Positions 1 through 11,569 are shown, numbered from the stretch's first letter. The stretch is 64,000 nucleotides of DNA from Dentipellis sp. KUC8613 (GCA_002286715.1 NSJX01000002.1:1424299-1488298); one strand, 5' to 3'. Notes: generated by a model not told the origin, from the sequence alone. A program made the numbers and translations.

Positions 1-511
1 CCCTGTGGGGCAGCCCGTAGGGGGCAGCCCAAACGGGAATATTGCTGCAGACCAGGGACCGTGCCGGGATTGATGGACGGAGTATTTCCATAGGAGGCAG
101 GTGTCTCTGGGGCAGCCCATATGGGGCCGTATTTGAGGGAGGCGAAGCCTAATTGGATAAGGCGCTGAACGCATCAGCATCATATCTAATTACATATCAA
201 GGCCTAGCGACCCTGGTGGATCACGAACGACGAGGAGCGAGCGATAATATCATACTCTATATTCTTCTCTTCTTGAATTCTTCTTCAGAGCATTGCAACT
301 GCTGCACCTTTTGAAAGTGAACCAGAGCCTTGATTATACGTAGAAGCGCCAGTAGCTTCATGACGTCACCCCGACTGCTAGCGCGTACTACGGTTAACGG
401 ATTTACGGAAATCCCGCGGCACGCCGCCTGACCTCCCTTCAGTTTCTCTCACTGCAACCAGCCACACACTAGCTCTCCTAGCTTCGTCTATCCTTGGGGT
501 CATTCAAGACT
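1..511. other. Intergenic region at the left edge
   Basis: I see no gene. The first 140 bases contain a short word related to GGGGCAGCCC three times (near 7, 21 and 109), a small local repeat. The rest is the presumed 5' flank of the macro-domain gene, with one palindromic CRE-like site annotated separately. Confidence 0.5.
361..368. promoter_or_regulatory. CRE/ATF-like palindrome TGACGTCA
   Basis: A perfect 8-bp TGACGTCA palindrome lies about 150 bp upstream of the macro-domain start codon. Fungal bZIP factors of the ATF/CREB type are known to bind this site. That it regulates this gene is inferred from position alone. Confidence 0.35.
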
Positions 512-1605
512 ATGCCGCGAATAGTCGAATTGAACCAGCTGCCAACCCTTCGTCAATTGTACCAAAAATTGGTTCTCAGACGTAGCTCAAATCCACCGAA
601 GTTTCCACCCGAGGCATCGCTATTAGATAAAGTATCACTCTAGTGAGCATCCCTTCTCACCAGGAGATTATGTAGTTGTACCTCTTACCATTATTCATAG
701 CCAAGGAGATATAACACAGCTTGATATACATGCGATCGTGAATGCTGCCAAGAAGACCCTGTTAGGTACGTCTTTGTTTTGAACAAGATTGTGGAAGTCA
801 TTCACATGGCTTATAGGCGGTGGTGGAGGTAAGGGAATCTGACCTTGTAGTGTGAGTGATATGAGTGACCAAATTCATAGTTGACGGCGCAATTCACCGT
901 GCAGCTGGACCACAACTTCTCGCGGAATGTGAGTAAGATGCCGAGGGATGTTTGATAAGACACAGTATGGCTTAGATTGTCCCAACGCAGGCCGCACTTT
1001 GAATGGATGCGAGACCGGCAATGCCAAAATAACGAAAGGCTATAATCTTCCGTCGTAAGAACTCCTCTTCACGTGCTTGTGTACACACTGAAATTGGCTT
1101 TGGCTTGTCTTAAAGCTCCCATGTCATACATGCAGTAGGGCCTGTCTATTCATCCTCGAATGTTGCTGCGGTAGCGGAGCAACTGGCGAGCTGCTATCGC
1201 CGTAGTCTTCGACTAGCTGCCGAAAACGGGTTGAAGCAGATCGTAAGAAGCTAGACGCTGCCATTGAATGCTTGGCTGAAGAAATATCCTTTACTGTAGG
1301 CCTTTCCTTCTATCTCCACCGGCATCTACGGGTATCCTATCGAAGCTGCAACCCACATCGCTCTCAAAGAGGTCCGGACTTTCCTCGATTCCGACGTTGG
1401 TAGTGATGTGAGCAATTGTGGTATACCAAAGTTGAGATCCTCACTAATCTCATCGTCCAAGTTCGAGCGCGTTGTGTTCGTTGTCTTCAGCGACGAAGAC
1501 AAAGAAGTCTATCAGTGCGTACAGCGAGATTTGTTATATCAGTCGTCCCATTGAACAATCAATTTCAGGCGACTTATCCCGCTTTATTTCCCCTCTGAAG
1601 CGTAG
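512..1605 (+). CDS. Macro-domain (ADP-ribose-binding) protein
   Basis: Single macro-domain protein of about 232 residues, probably a MacroD-type O-acetyl-ADP-ribose deacetylase or mono-ADP-ribosyl hydrolase. Spliced exons are 512-642, 701-765, 817-828, 881-928, 991-1054, 1116-1242, 1300-1514 and 1569-1605. They join into one frame carrying the family landmarks in order: GDITQLDIHAIVNAA, the LGGGGVDGAIHRAAG loop that contacts the distal ribose, CETGNAKIT, HVIHAVGP, and the diphosphate loop AFPSISTGIYGYP. The C-terminal FVVFSDEDKEVYQ fits MacroD relatives. The third exon is only 12 nt and encodes the glycine run. A further in-frame 54-nt segment (about 1408-1461, GTGAGC to AAG) may also be an intron, which would give about 214 residues. 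Family assignment is secure; substrate and localisation are not shown by the sequence. Confidence 0.88.
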
Positions 1606-2206
1606 GGGAGGATCAGAATTTGCTTCAATTCCCGGATCTGCCTGTTATCTTTATTGACCTCCTTCCTCAATGCTGCACTCTGATGGTGTACTATGTACCT
1701 ATAGGTTTCGTCTTGTAAAGTATAACAGTCTCTGCGATGTAGCGCTAACTCAATGTTCTCCTAAGCTGATCGCGAGCGGCGGGGATATCGTGTTGCGAAG
1801 GCGCTTGATTAACTGGCTTCCAGTACGGCAACTGATGCCAACCTGACCTTCGTCAGGTACAGAAGACGTTTTCATTAGGAATCCCTCGGGCCGCGCAAGA
1901 AACCTGTCCGAAAGCTTTCCTGAAACGCTGGCCAAGCGTGATTTTGGTGGTCTTGTGACAGAATTGCGGCCGCCTTGCAGACTTTATAGGGCCTGAAGGA
2001 GTGCGACACCAGCCTCGCCTCCTCGCTTGACCGGCCGCCTTTCTGATGAACACCCGGTGTTTCTCCGCGGGGTCTAACGCGTGTTTCTTCTCAGTGCTTG
2101 AAGTCCAGTCTTTCAAGGGTATAAGTACGGCATGTGAAGCACGGGCCCGCAACAGGGGAGCGTGTGTATCGACCATAGGCTTGACTCTGTTTCTCTTGCC
2201 AAGAAG
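1606..2206. other. Intergenic region
   Basis: No conserved frame is visible on either strand. The last 25 bases are pyrimidine-rich and end in AAG just before the transporter ATG, so an upstream non-coding or coding exon of that gene cannot be excluded. Confidence 0.4.
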
Positions 2207-4368
2207 ATGGGGCTTTTCTACAACGTCTTTACCGCCTTGTTTTGCTCCATTGGTGTGTTGCCTCTATCTTCGTTTGGAGAAGAGAAGTTGACGATGCTCC
2301 GATTTCGAGGTTCCTTCTTATTTGGGTAAGCATACGCTTCTCGCAGCTTGGAAGTCGGGACTGAACTAAGCACTTGACTATAGCTATGATAGGTAAAACC
2401 TTTTTATAGAAACGCTTCTTCGTTTCTTCGCGATCTGGTCCTGAGACTTCGCTCGCAGTGGAATCATCGCTTCGGTTCTCACCTTCGATAGCTTCAACGA
2501 CCACTTCAACAACCCGAGCGACAGTCTCACAGGCGCTGTCGTATCCACTTTCAATGGCGGTTGTTTCTTCGGGGCTGCCGCTGGAGGGTGGTCAGTCTCT
2601 TCGTCTCGATGCCAGTCTGTTGACTCATACTGAATTAAATACTGCAGGTTGAACGACAAGCTCGGTAGGAAGCGGTCGATACAAGTAGACGCTCATCCAC
2701 CTTCCTGCATCGCCCACCTCTGATGGCCCTTGCAGATCGGTTCTGTGATTGGCCTATGGGGTTGCGCAATGCAGACAGGGGCAAACAATATTGCAACCTT
2801 GCTCATAGGCCGCATTATTGGCGGGTTTTCCATTGGGTAATTAACTTGTTCAAGTCGTTATGGCGGACAAAACTGATTGACGGACTACAAGGTTGCTCTC
2901 AATGACAGTCCCACTGTACAACGTACGGCTGACAAGATCATTCTTCTCGACTCGTTACTGATACTCTCTGTTTCCCAGACGGAGATTGCACCACCTGCGA
3001 TACGCGGCTTCCTTGTCGGCCTTGCACAGCAGATGATTGGAATAGGGTTCATCGTCGCGAATTGGGTTGGCTATGGTTGTCAGTTCATGACCGGGAACGG
3101 TCAGTGGAGGCTTCCGCTAGCTCTTCAGGTCATTATACGTTCCTCCAAAAACTGCTTTAATTGCTGCTAATAACCGAATATATAGATGATTCCCGCGTTT
3201 ATGCTCCTTGTCGGTATTCAATTCCTGCCATATAGCCCCCGATGGCTTCTCGAAGTCGGGCGAGATGACGAGGCGAAAGCGGTTGTTCTCCATCTCTATG
3301 GCTCGAAGACCCCGGAGCAGAGAGAGTTTGCCGAGGAGGAGTTCCGTCATATGCGCGATAACATCAAAGCTGAGCTTCTTGTACGCAGCCGGAATATCAG
3401 CGATCTGTGGGCCAGTCCGGCTATGTTAAGGAGGACGCTCGTAGCCGTAGGAGTGCAAGTGTTCGGACAGTTTACAGGGATCAATGGTGCGTTTTTTCAT
3501 CCTCGTGCGAACGCGCAATGATGAATGTGGACCTATCCAGTCATCAATTACTATGGTCCGAAGATGTATGCCTCTCTCGGCATAGACAAAGGGAAGCTCC
3601 TTCTCATTCAAGGCATCTATGGTGCCGTCGGCCCCATAGCGAACTTCTTGTACGCCTCTCCTCGAGCTCCTGTCAGGTCGCAATGTTCCTGACCTTCAGC
3701 CCAGCTTCATCACATTGGTCCTGGATACTGTCGGCCGCAAGAAGCCTCTTCTCTTCGGAGCCGCCAGTCTCGTGGCCCTGTTCTCTGTCCTCGCAGCGAT
3801 CATAGCTTCGTTCCCACCAGGAGAAGGCATAACAAACTTCGCTGCCCAACGAGCTGGGATCGGCATGATATTCATGATGAGTATCATTTTCTCTCTCAGT
3901 TTTGGGCCCATTAGCTGGGTGTTGGCTTCGGAGGTGAGTTCGTCCCTCTCTCACGGCGTAGTGTACAGTTCAACGAAGATGCCTTGTGCGTTAGGTGTTT
4001 CCCACCCGGACCCGTTCGATAGGAACGAGCGTTGCTACGTGTGCCAATTGGGCGTTTAACGTGATGCTCTCGGAGACGTCACCGATCGCCATGAACAACA
4101 TCGGTTGGAAATTCTACATGCTTTTCGTCGCCTTGAACACCGTAGACTTTGTTATCATTGCGATTTTCTTCCCCGAAACAAAAGGTGCGTATATCAGGGA
4201 CTTGTCACAGGCTTTGAATACTCACGCTACTTTTTTTCGATCTCAGGGAGGAGCCTTGAAGAGATGGCAATTGTATTTGGCGATGAAATAGACTCGCAGA
4301 AAGTGCTTGACAGTCGCCAGGGGCATCTTGGTGAAAAGGACGGCGAGGAGAAGATTGAAGTCGCGTAG
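2207..4368 (+). CDS. MFS sugar transporter
   Basis: Twelve-helix major facilitator of the fungal sugar-porter family, expected in the plasma membrane as a sugar:H+ symporter. Conserved segments appear in order across about a dozen exons: the N-terminal helix joined from tiny exons into IGSFLFGYDSGIIASVL, then DKLGRKRS, IGRIIGGFSIG, the central PRWLLEVGRDDEAK, QVFGQFTGINVINYYGP, DTVGRKKP, PTRTRSIGTSVAT and the terminal [11 protein letters not shown]. The first exons are 2207-2252 (46 nt), 2308-2323 (16 nt) and 2384-2392 (9 nt). The ATG at 2207 is the first in frame, but a polypyrimidine tract just upstream leaves room for another 5' exon. The gene is convergent with the NmrA-like gene. The substrate (hexose, pentose or other) cannot be read from these motifs. 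Confidence 0.88.
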
Positions 4369-4520
4369 CATAACTTCTCTTTCTGAGTGCGCTCTATTTC
4401 CTCAAGGTTCAAAAGGCTTCTAGTTTCTCAACTGGCGGATAAAATAACACTGAGAATTTCGTTCACAAAATTAGTTGTACATGAGGAGTAAGAGACGCTC
4501 CGTAGCAGAAGCGTCGTCAT

Positions 4521-5732
4521 CTAGCGCGTATGATCTTCGACATCCTTCAACAGGCGTTCCCCCTCTCCGCCAATCACACCATCGTATCCAACCTCCCGCA
4601 TCCACTTCTCCAGCGACAGCGTTCCCGGATGGACCTTACGGAGCCAGTCCATGTCCTTCTTCAACTTGTCATCGCGATAGGCAGCCCACCAACCGCTGAA
4701 GCTCTGGCGCCACGTCATCGAGTCGATCCCATTCGAAGCCGCCGGCCTGTCAGGGTTGGGGGCCTGCGCCATGGCCTGCTCAATCGACACTGGTTGAAAA
4801 ACTGCCTTCTTGCCGGTAACCTTGGTGAACGTCTTCACGAGGTAAGGCCAATCGACCATGTCGCTGGCGATGGAGATGACCCTGCCGGACACAAGCTGAC
4901 GATGGTCGAACGTGTAGCGCGCCCACCACCCAAGGTCCTTGAGAGCGATCATGGGGACATGGCCGTTCCCGATGGGAGCCGTGAAGACGAACGTCCCATC
5001 TTCGCGTCTGGTCGGTCCAAGATTGGACTGACGTCGAGTACTGATCGTCAGCGTGGTGAAAAGCGAAGCATCAGAAGAAAACTCACCATGGACAGCATGT
5101 CCATGTACGGACCAGTGTTTACCACGGACCAAGCCAGACCAGCGTCATCGGCCGCCGAGGGCTGCATCTGGATGAATTCTGCAACGCGTCCCTTAGAGTC
5201 ATAGTGCTCAGACCGATACTCGTCATTGTATCCGGTCAACTGCGTATTGCCAAAAACAAGTCGTCAGAGCATGGACGCTTTGGGGCACAAGAGACGCGTA
5301 CCTTAGAGATGTATTCGAGGCTGCTCCAAACGTAGTGCTTAACGCCAGCCTGCTTGGCGAATTCGAAGATCCTCAGCCCCTGGAAGACCTCCTTGAACTC
5401 GCCGACAGTGAATGTGTCGATGTTGATCCACGCGCCATACACACCCTGAAGGGCAGCTTTGACAGAAGGAAGATTGTCGGTGTCACCTGCGCATTAACGA
5501 ACACTCGTCAGACGCCGTCCGACTCGTTGAGCCTCAGAAGTGACTTACCGATGGCGAGCTCGACGCCCTTCTCTTGTAGCACCTTGGCACGTCGGCTATT
5601 GGCGTCTCGCGTGAGAGCCCTGACCTTGTAAGGAGAGGGCGAGCCATCCGCGGCGGGGGCAAGAAGGCTGTCGATGACGGCAATGCCTTGAGCACCGGTT
5701 GCTCCGAGAACGAGGATGAGTTTGCTGGACAT
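4521..5732 (-). CDS. NmrA-like NAD(P)-binding protein
   Basis: Rossmann-fold protein of the NmrA-like (atypical short-chain dehydrogenase) family, either a redox sensor or an isoflavone-reductase-like enzyme. The N-terminus reads SSKLILVLGATGAQGIAVID, which includes the GxxGxxG dinucleotide motif. It is followed by RALTRDANSRRAKVL, a GDTDNLPSVKAALQGVYGAW segment, HYVWSSLEYISK, and a HYDSKGRVAEFI segment that replaces the usual YxxxK region. Four exons are seen. The last intron (5028-5086) joins MDMLSM to SNLGPTRRED, and the final exon runs 4521-5027. The start ATG at 5732 immediately precedes the dinucleotide fold. A TATAAAG box lies about 80 bp upstream. Its substrate is unknown. Confidence 0.85.
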
Positions 5733-6521
5733 GTGGATAGGATGTAAGACGACAGTAGGATGTCAGACGAGAGAATGTGTTGGAGAGTCAGACCGCTGAA
5801 TCGCTGCCTTTATATCTGCGAAGGGAGGTCGGCCATGGGTAGCGAACCTTATCTTGCGAGTTTGTTAGGGGGAAAGTGCAGTCAGCTCGGGCATCCCTCG
5901 GCATCGCCGAAGTGCCACTGAATCGTCCAAATCCTCATTCCATTGGTGCGGCGTGATCTGGACAGTCATATAGAACCTACCTTAATCTCCAGCTCTGTCA
6001 GATGGGCGTCATATGTGACCAATATCCGCGATGCGGACAGGAGCCGCCAGGACGAGCAGGTAGCAAGGCCGAGCGCCCGGCAAGACGTCTCGTCACAGTA
6101 TCATTCTTGAAGGACCGTTTAACATTGTTTCAACATTCGATTCGGTGGTACTGAAATATTGTCCTTCTATTTTTGAAGCAACAGGAAAGGGGGTCGCCGC
6201 ACAGCGACAGTAATGCGAAGCAGCGATAACGTCGCGTCCTTGGTTCACCTTCATCAGTGCCAGCGACTGCAACGATATTTCTAAGTCTTGGCACATACCC
6301 CCGTTGACACCGACCGCCGCAGCCCCGAGCATTGAGCTGCTCTGTAATGTTATGAGAGGCCACGTACACAGGAGGAATGCGACTCGGACAAGTTGTGATA
6401 TGGTCGATACACTTGAGTTCGGTCGCGAGTCGGCTCTTGCCGATCCTCTTCTGTACATTCGAGATGGGGTTTTCTGGAGCGCCCTCCTTTCCTTTGTCAG
6501 TGGATGTCCGGTGGACTGGCC
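5733..6521. other. Divergent intergenic region
   Basis: This separates the NmrA-like gene (-) from the F-box/ankyrin-like gene (+). Apart from the TATA box of the NmrA-like gene I see no conserved coding frame. Confidence 0.4.
5808..5814 (-). promoter_or_regulatory. TATA box of the NmrA-like gene
   Basis: On the minus strand the bases read TATAAAG, about 76 bp upstream of the start codon at 5732. That spacing leaves a short 5' UTR. This is a plausible core promoter from sequence and position only. Confidence 0.5.
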
Positions 6522-7359
6522 ATGGCCGCAATACCCTTTTATCGAAGATCGCTGGAGATGCTGCCAGTAGAGGTGCGTTCGTCGTTGTCCTAGCAAAGAT
6601 TTCGAGTTAAATAGGCTTCAGCTTCTTTACGAAATCCAATTTTACGCGGCTTCAGCCTCTTTGCCACTTACTTGCAAACGTCTCTACCATATCTTCCAAT
6701 CAGCCCCGCCCACAATTAAGGCCGAGTACATCTTGGGACGTTACGAACTCTTCCCATATCGCAAGAGGTGTCTAATCACCCAAGCCCTGCGATATCCGCT
6801 ATGTAACGAGGACGTTCTGGAGGCGCTGCTCAGACAACCCGACTGTCCCCCATTATCGGAATCAGGAGACAGGCCTTCGCTCCCAGCGCATCTATTTCGT
6901 CACTTGTCGGCACCGGGTGGCGGAATATGGAGAGAACGCCATCATCCCCTACCATTCCTTAACTACCTCTACAATCATCCACGAATACCCCAGCCTGATC
7001 CCAACTCGCACCACGGCTATCCGCTGACACGTGCGGTTCTTCTCGAATTTCTACCACTCATCCACTTTCTGCTCGAGAAGGGTGCCTCTCCAGCAGAGAA
7101 AAACGCCCTTGCCGTCTTCATTGCCATCCGCAAGAAGGACCTTTCGCTTGTGAAGCTTCTGGTGGAGCCTAGCCCAGCACCAGCAGGAAACGCGAGGACC
7201 AGAACGAAGAGAAGGCGGGTTCCGGACAGATTGAAGCCATCTCCGGGGATGCTGAACACTGCGGTCAAATGCAAGGCGATGGACATCGTGGATTGGCTGA
7301 TAAAGGAGAAGGATGTAGTGCCAACCATGGAAACAGTACGTCTCACGACAGTCAAATAG
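6522..7359 (+). CDS. F-box-like protein with ankyrin-like repeats
   Basis: Protein of about 262 residues. Exon 1 (6522-6572) ends in MLPVE. A 49-nt intron (6573-6621, GTGCGT to CTTCAG) joins it to LLYEIQFYAASAS, which makes a short F-box-like start followed by LPLTCKRLYHIFQ. The remainder contains ankyrin-like helical pairs, for example GYPLTRAVLLEFLPLIHFLL then EKGASPAEKNALAVFIAIRK and KDLSLVKLLVE. A basic KRRRVPDRLKPS linker precedes a last repeat, MLNTAVKCKAMDIVDWLIKE. This layout resembles agaricomycete F-box proteins that would present substrates to an SCF ubiquitin ligase, though the F-box is weak. The 5' exon is inferred from splice signals; without it the frame has no ATG. No intron is needed at the 3' end, although GTACGT occurs at 7337. 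Confidence 0.6.
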
Positions 7360-7772
7360 CATACACGTATATTATAGTACTATGACTTCATCCTGCTATA
7401 CGGTCTCCCGTCGACTTCGTCTCAGTCGATACCATGCATTTCAGATATATTTTTATCGTGCGTAATTATCTTCACAGCATCGAGCACCTGTATGTGCGCG
7501 GATTGTAGTTGGATAGAATGTCGCTACATTGTCAATTCTATCCAATGATGGATGGGCATCACGGTTGACGATACATGGATGCGAGGACGTGAGAGAGACA
7601 GCAATACTTGCACAAAATGCAGCATATCTAATCAACAATGGTGGAACAGAACAACGAAAACATGCTATCGTCTCATTAATACATAACTGGATTGAATATG
7701 AGCTTTACGTCGACAGCGTCGAAGAGTCGAGTAGGCGTACCTCCAATGGCAATACGGATGTACAGTGGATCT
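7360..7772. other. Convergent intergenic region
   Basis: AT-richer spacer between the F-box-like gene and eIF1A, presumably their two 3' UTRs. No gene seen. Confidence 0.4.
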
Positions 7773-8430
7773 TTAGATATCGTCGATATCCACTTCCTCT
7801 TCGTCGCCGAACTCGAAGGTGCATTCGCCCTCCTCCTCGCCGAAGGTATCAGTCTCGTTGATTTTGGCATTCTCGGGGAGTTCACCGTATGCTTTCACTG
7901 CGCATAGCATCAGTATCACACTCCAGAGAGAACCAGCGATCCCACGTACAGTTACGCGCCTCATCTGCGGTATACTTGACAATAACATCGGCCTTGTCGT
8001 CCTGGAATTCTCGTAGCGACAACAGGATGATGTCTCCCTGGTTAATCCAGACCTGGCAGCAAACTGTCAATCGAGCAGCCACAGCGAAGAGTTTACGAAC
8101 ACACCTTCTTCCGCATCTTCCCTCGGATGTGTGCTAGACGTTTCTCGCCATCAAAGCACATAGCCTCCAAGCGCCCGTTGCCCAGCATCTTCGTCACTTG
8201 GGCGTATTCCTGACCATCTTCACGGAAAACGAGCTCGCGCTTGTCATCGTCGTTCTCATTCTTCCCCCTTCTCCGGTTCTTGCCACCCTGTGAAGAAAGA
8301 ACAGCTGGCAATCAGCCGATGGCCGTCGGTGAAGCGGGCGCTAGGCGAACCTTTCCCTTATTCTGAAATTTTGACCGTGGTCAGTATGCGGGCACAGTGG
8401 ACGTATAGGAATCCGACATACCTTCGGCAT
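7773..8430 (-). CDS. TIF11: Translation initiation factor eIF1A
   Basis: Eukaryotic initiation factor 1A, 143 residues, the normal length. It binds the 40S A site and supports scanning. Spliced exons (5' to 3') are 8430-8422, 8362-8351, 8287-8105, 8052-7950 and 7897-7773. They give the basic N-terminal tail [19 protein letters not shown], the OB-fold core ([71 protein letters not shown]), and the acidic tail [14 protein letters not shown] ending EEVDIDDI. The first two coding exons are only 9 and 12 nt, yet both are required: without them the conserved KNKGKGG tail is missing. Introns are 52-65 nt. Identification is essentially certain. Confidence 0.97.
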
Positions 8431-8734
8431 GCTAGATTAGGGCTTGAAGGTCTGGCGAGCTCTCGAGGGCGGTCGTCAGATAGATGAAAAGCCCAGCGGC
8501 TGGGTGTGAGATGGATGCGGGGAGGTGACTGTACGCACACCGCATCGTGCACGACGAGGCCAAATCCGGGCGGAGCTTCAATGCCTCAGCTTTCCCGAAA
8601 TGGCAAGTCTTTAGGTTCGGCACAAAAGCCTCGACGAGCCTCGATCTCTAATATGCAGACGCCAGATCGAATGTTGAAAGGTAATATATAGATCAGAGCT
8701 ACACGAAAACCCTCATATTGCAAGGTAAAGTAAT
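8431..8734. other. Intergenic region between eIF1A and the hydrolase
   Basis: About 300 bp holding the eIF1A promoter and the 3' end of the hydrolase gene. I see no further gene or clear TATA box. Confidence 0.4.
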
Positions 8735-11084
8735 TCAGAGCCGCCCCGCACGCAGGCTTGTCAAAAAATCACTCAAATATTTCACATCCTCCAACAGCTC
8801 GAGTTGCGCGGCAGAGTAAGACTGGTAGTCTTTACCGATATCGAAAGGTTTGGCATCGACTTGACATATATGCCCTTCCGGAGGCAGAGTTCCATCGTTG
8901 AAGTAAGCCCTTGTGATATTGACAGTGCAAGCAGATGGTAAAGTAAGCGAACAGTGCTATGTAGTAGCAATGTTAGCGAGGCAGCCCATCCCGACTGTGA
9001 TAAACTCACCCCGGGGCCATCTTGAATAGCAAGTCGAGCTGAATCACCGAGCAGCTCGTTTATACGCTTTCCACTGACTATCGGGGTAATGGGGTCGGCC
9101 TGAATGAACATATCCATTAAAAAGCTGAGCGTCGACGCGTAGTACGATGACGCACGGTGTTGCTGTGTATGAGTATCGGGTTCCTCAATGTCTTGTTCCA
9201 CGGCCCCGCATACCTCTCAGAAGGTGTAACAGGCCAATATTCGCAACCCGAATCAGGTTCGATAGTGAAAATTGACATAACAAAGCGGGAGACGTGTTTC
9301 ATAACGTATAGCGCTTCGTCAACAACATCGTGCGGATCGGGTTTCGGGAACTTGACCTGGTCGTTGCATGATACTCCGGAACGCCAGAGATCGCCCACAC
9401 CGTTGATTCCATATGAAGGTGTATTTAGGATAGCCGAGCCATCACCGTTCATTGCCTCAAAGATGTCCCTTGAACGTGGTACCCAAGACATTGGTTGTTC
9501 AAGAGTCTCAAAGATGAAACCTATCAGCGCATGGTCGATCAGTAAGCCCACAACGATGGATGAACCAGACGTACTTCGTGCTTGTCCCTCTGAGAGAATA
9601 CCAGGACGAGTGGAGTTCGTTACGGCCAACGGCTTGTCAAAGAGGCTTTCCATCCAATTCTCAAGGCGTCCCTGTATCACTCTAGGGTCCTCGTTCGTGT
9701 ACTCGGCAAGAGGACATTGACTGGGTCCGGCCTATTGATAAAATGTCAGCGAAAACTCGGTGGACTCCGACAAGCATACCTCCGAACAGCCGCTCAGGAA
9801 GAGCTGGTAGGTATCTCCCGCGCTTGATAGCCACTGCCTATGTTCCTTGTACGGCGGTACGGCTATGATCATCAGTAAAATGATTGAAGCGGACGACGAT
9901 TACACACATGTCCAAAGTTCGACACTCGCGATTCCATCGATGACTACCCGACCTACACGGTCAGGGAACCTGCGTTTGATTGCGTTGGTTAGCGGGTCTA
10001 AATGTAGAGTGAAGCTAGGAAATACCGACATGTTGACTAGGTATTGCCCAAGAATTGACCCATAAGATCCACCCCAGTATTTTCTAAAGGACCGACAAGC
10101 TCATTAGCAACAGAAAGTAGTTTGTGCCAGAATTATTCACATTAAGGCTTCGTCACCGTCCAGAACACGCGTCATGAAGTCGATGTCGCGAGCGACGCTG
10201 CTCGTTCCTAGATAGCCGAGCACGTCTCCCATTCTTTGGGCACACAAGGCCATTTGCGTCCGATACAGAGCGTCCGCTTCTCCCATTTGCTGAATAAGAT
10301 GCTCGCGCGTATCGATGAGTGACGACTCTGGTGCGACTTGGTAGCCTCGCTCTAGTACGGTATTCTGTATGAAATCTTTCCTGTTCTCGGCAGTGCCGAA
10401 ACAATTGACAGTGGGCCTACGCACAACGTGTCAGCGCATGATAGGCCAAAAAAAGACAATAGGTCCTACTCTGTCTTCCCAATGCCTCGGGGATCGAAAC
10501 CCACGATGTCATAATCTTCCCCAGTCGCGATGCGCTGAATTCTAGGTCCGATTCGATAGGCCAAAGGTGTTCCAGGAATGCCGGGACCACCTGCGTGCTC
10601 GTTCGCTCGCAATCCCTAGAACAAGGAAAACAGACCAATAAACGCACCAGGATTCACGAAGACAGAGCCCTTTGAGGGACCCTTCGTTGCTTTATATCGA
10701 GACAAAGCAATTTTGGCTGTTCCAGCGCTCGCGTTGAAGTAATTCAGAGGAACGCTACGACAGTATACTTTCAATTGCCGGCTGAATAAAAATAAAAACG
10801 CAAGCGTACATGATGTGACCACATTCCGCCTCCGGAAGACTGCCAGGTTCTGTGCACTTGTCATACCACTCGACGGTTCCGACTGCGGCTTGGTGCCAGT
10901 CCAGTCTATCTCCCGTCAAGGTACGCGTCATCGAGCGCCATCCCGACAACTGCCACAGCCCGACCATCGCCCAGAGCGCCAAAAACACACCATGTACTCT
11001 TACAATTCGTGGCCGACGAGATGCCGCCGCCAGTTGTAGAGTGTTCGCCGAAGTAACCTTCTCCGTTCCGCCCTTGGAAGTCAT
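8735..11084 (-). CDS. TAP-like alpha/beta hydrolase (peptidase S33 type), membrane-anchored
   Basis: Tripeptidyl-aminopeptidase-like serine hydrolase of about 600 residues. The N-terminus is basic, followed by one hydrophobic segment (VHGVFLALWAMVGLWQL, about residues 30-46), suggesting a signal anchor. Domain landmarks follow in order: IVPLNYFNASAGTAKIALSR, the oxyanion region FVNPGGPGIPGTP, DYDIVGFDPRGIGKTEPTVN, the nucleophile elbow YWGGSYGSILGQY (Ser), FPDRVGRVVIDGI, and a C-terminal cap ending with the catalytic Asp in ADPITPIVSG and the His in GPGHCSLTLPS. Introns at each junction keep frame, for example the one between AECGHI and VPLNYF. All three catalytic residues are present, so the enzyme looks active. 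Basidiomycetes often have several such genes; the natural substrate is not evident. Confidence 0.88.
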
Positions 11085-11569
11085 GGCAGTTCAGAGAGAA
11101 ATGATTCGCAGCTTGCAGGGATTCACCGCAGACCGTTTTTGATGGCGGCGCCTAAGCATAAGATAACAGCTATATGTGTCGGGCGGGCCCACCCTGCGAG
11201 CGTGCGAGCAAACCTTCCCATGGCAAATTTACAGACCACCGAATTCAACTGGGCGAGGCTGCGGCCCTGGCGATGACCTGACCACCTCGGGGCTTCAGAA
11301 CTCCCTGTAACATTAGCATCGCAGTAGATCATGGCGGACCGGGTGATGGCTTCGTGGTGCGGCATTTGGCAATACCCGAATAGGTGTCTTCGGCTTGACT
11401 AGAGTTTTTCCAGACTCTTGCTTTTCTTCGGACAATGCCAAGAGTGAATTCGCCAGCAAAGCCGTGTGAACGAAAGCACTGTTGGCGACCTGTCCGGAGA
11501 TTCCAACGACGAACGTTGATGAACCCTCATAAAACTTGACATGGCTAAATAATAACATACAACTTTTAA
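11085..11569. other. Upstream region of the hydrolase, up to the tRNA
   Basis: No convincing gene. A minus-strand open frame at 11313-11558 has no conserved features and is probably chance. Confidence 0.35.

Noticed and set aside
1..130. GGGGCAGCCC-like repeats as a possible mobile-element end or array
   Set aside because: Only three short imperfect copies at irregular spacing; no inverted repeats or transposase nearby.
643..700. Reading through 643-700 as coding in the macro-domain gene
   Set aside because: It would introduce a stop in the first-exon frame (TAG at 641-643). Treating it as a GTGAGC to CATAG intron joins KVSLY directly to QGDIT, as in the family.
9157..9720. 187-codon plus-strand open frame
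   Set aside because: It lies exactly opposite an exon of the TAP-like hydrolase, which has the conserved catalytic motifs.
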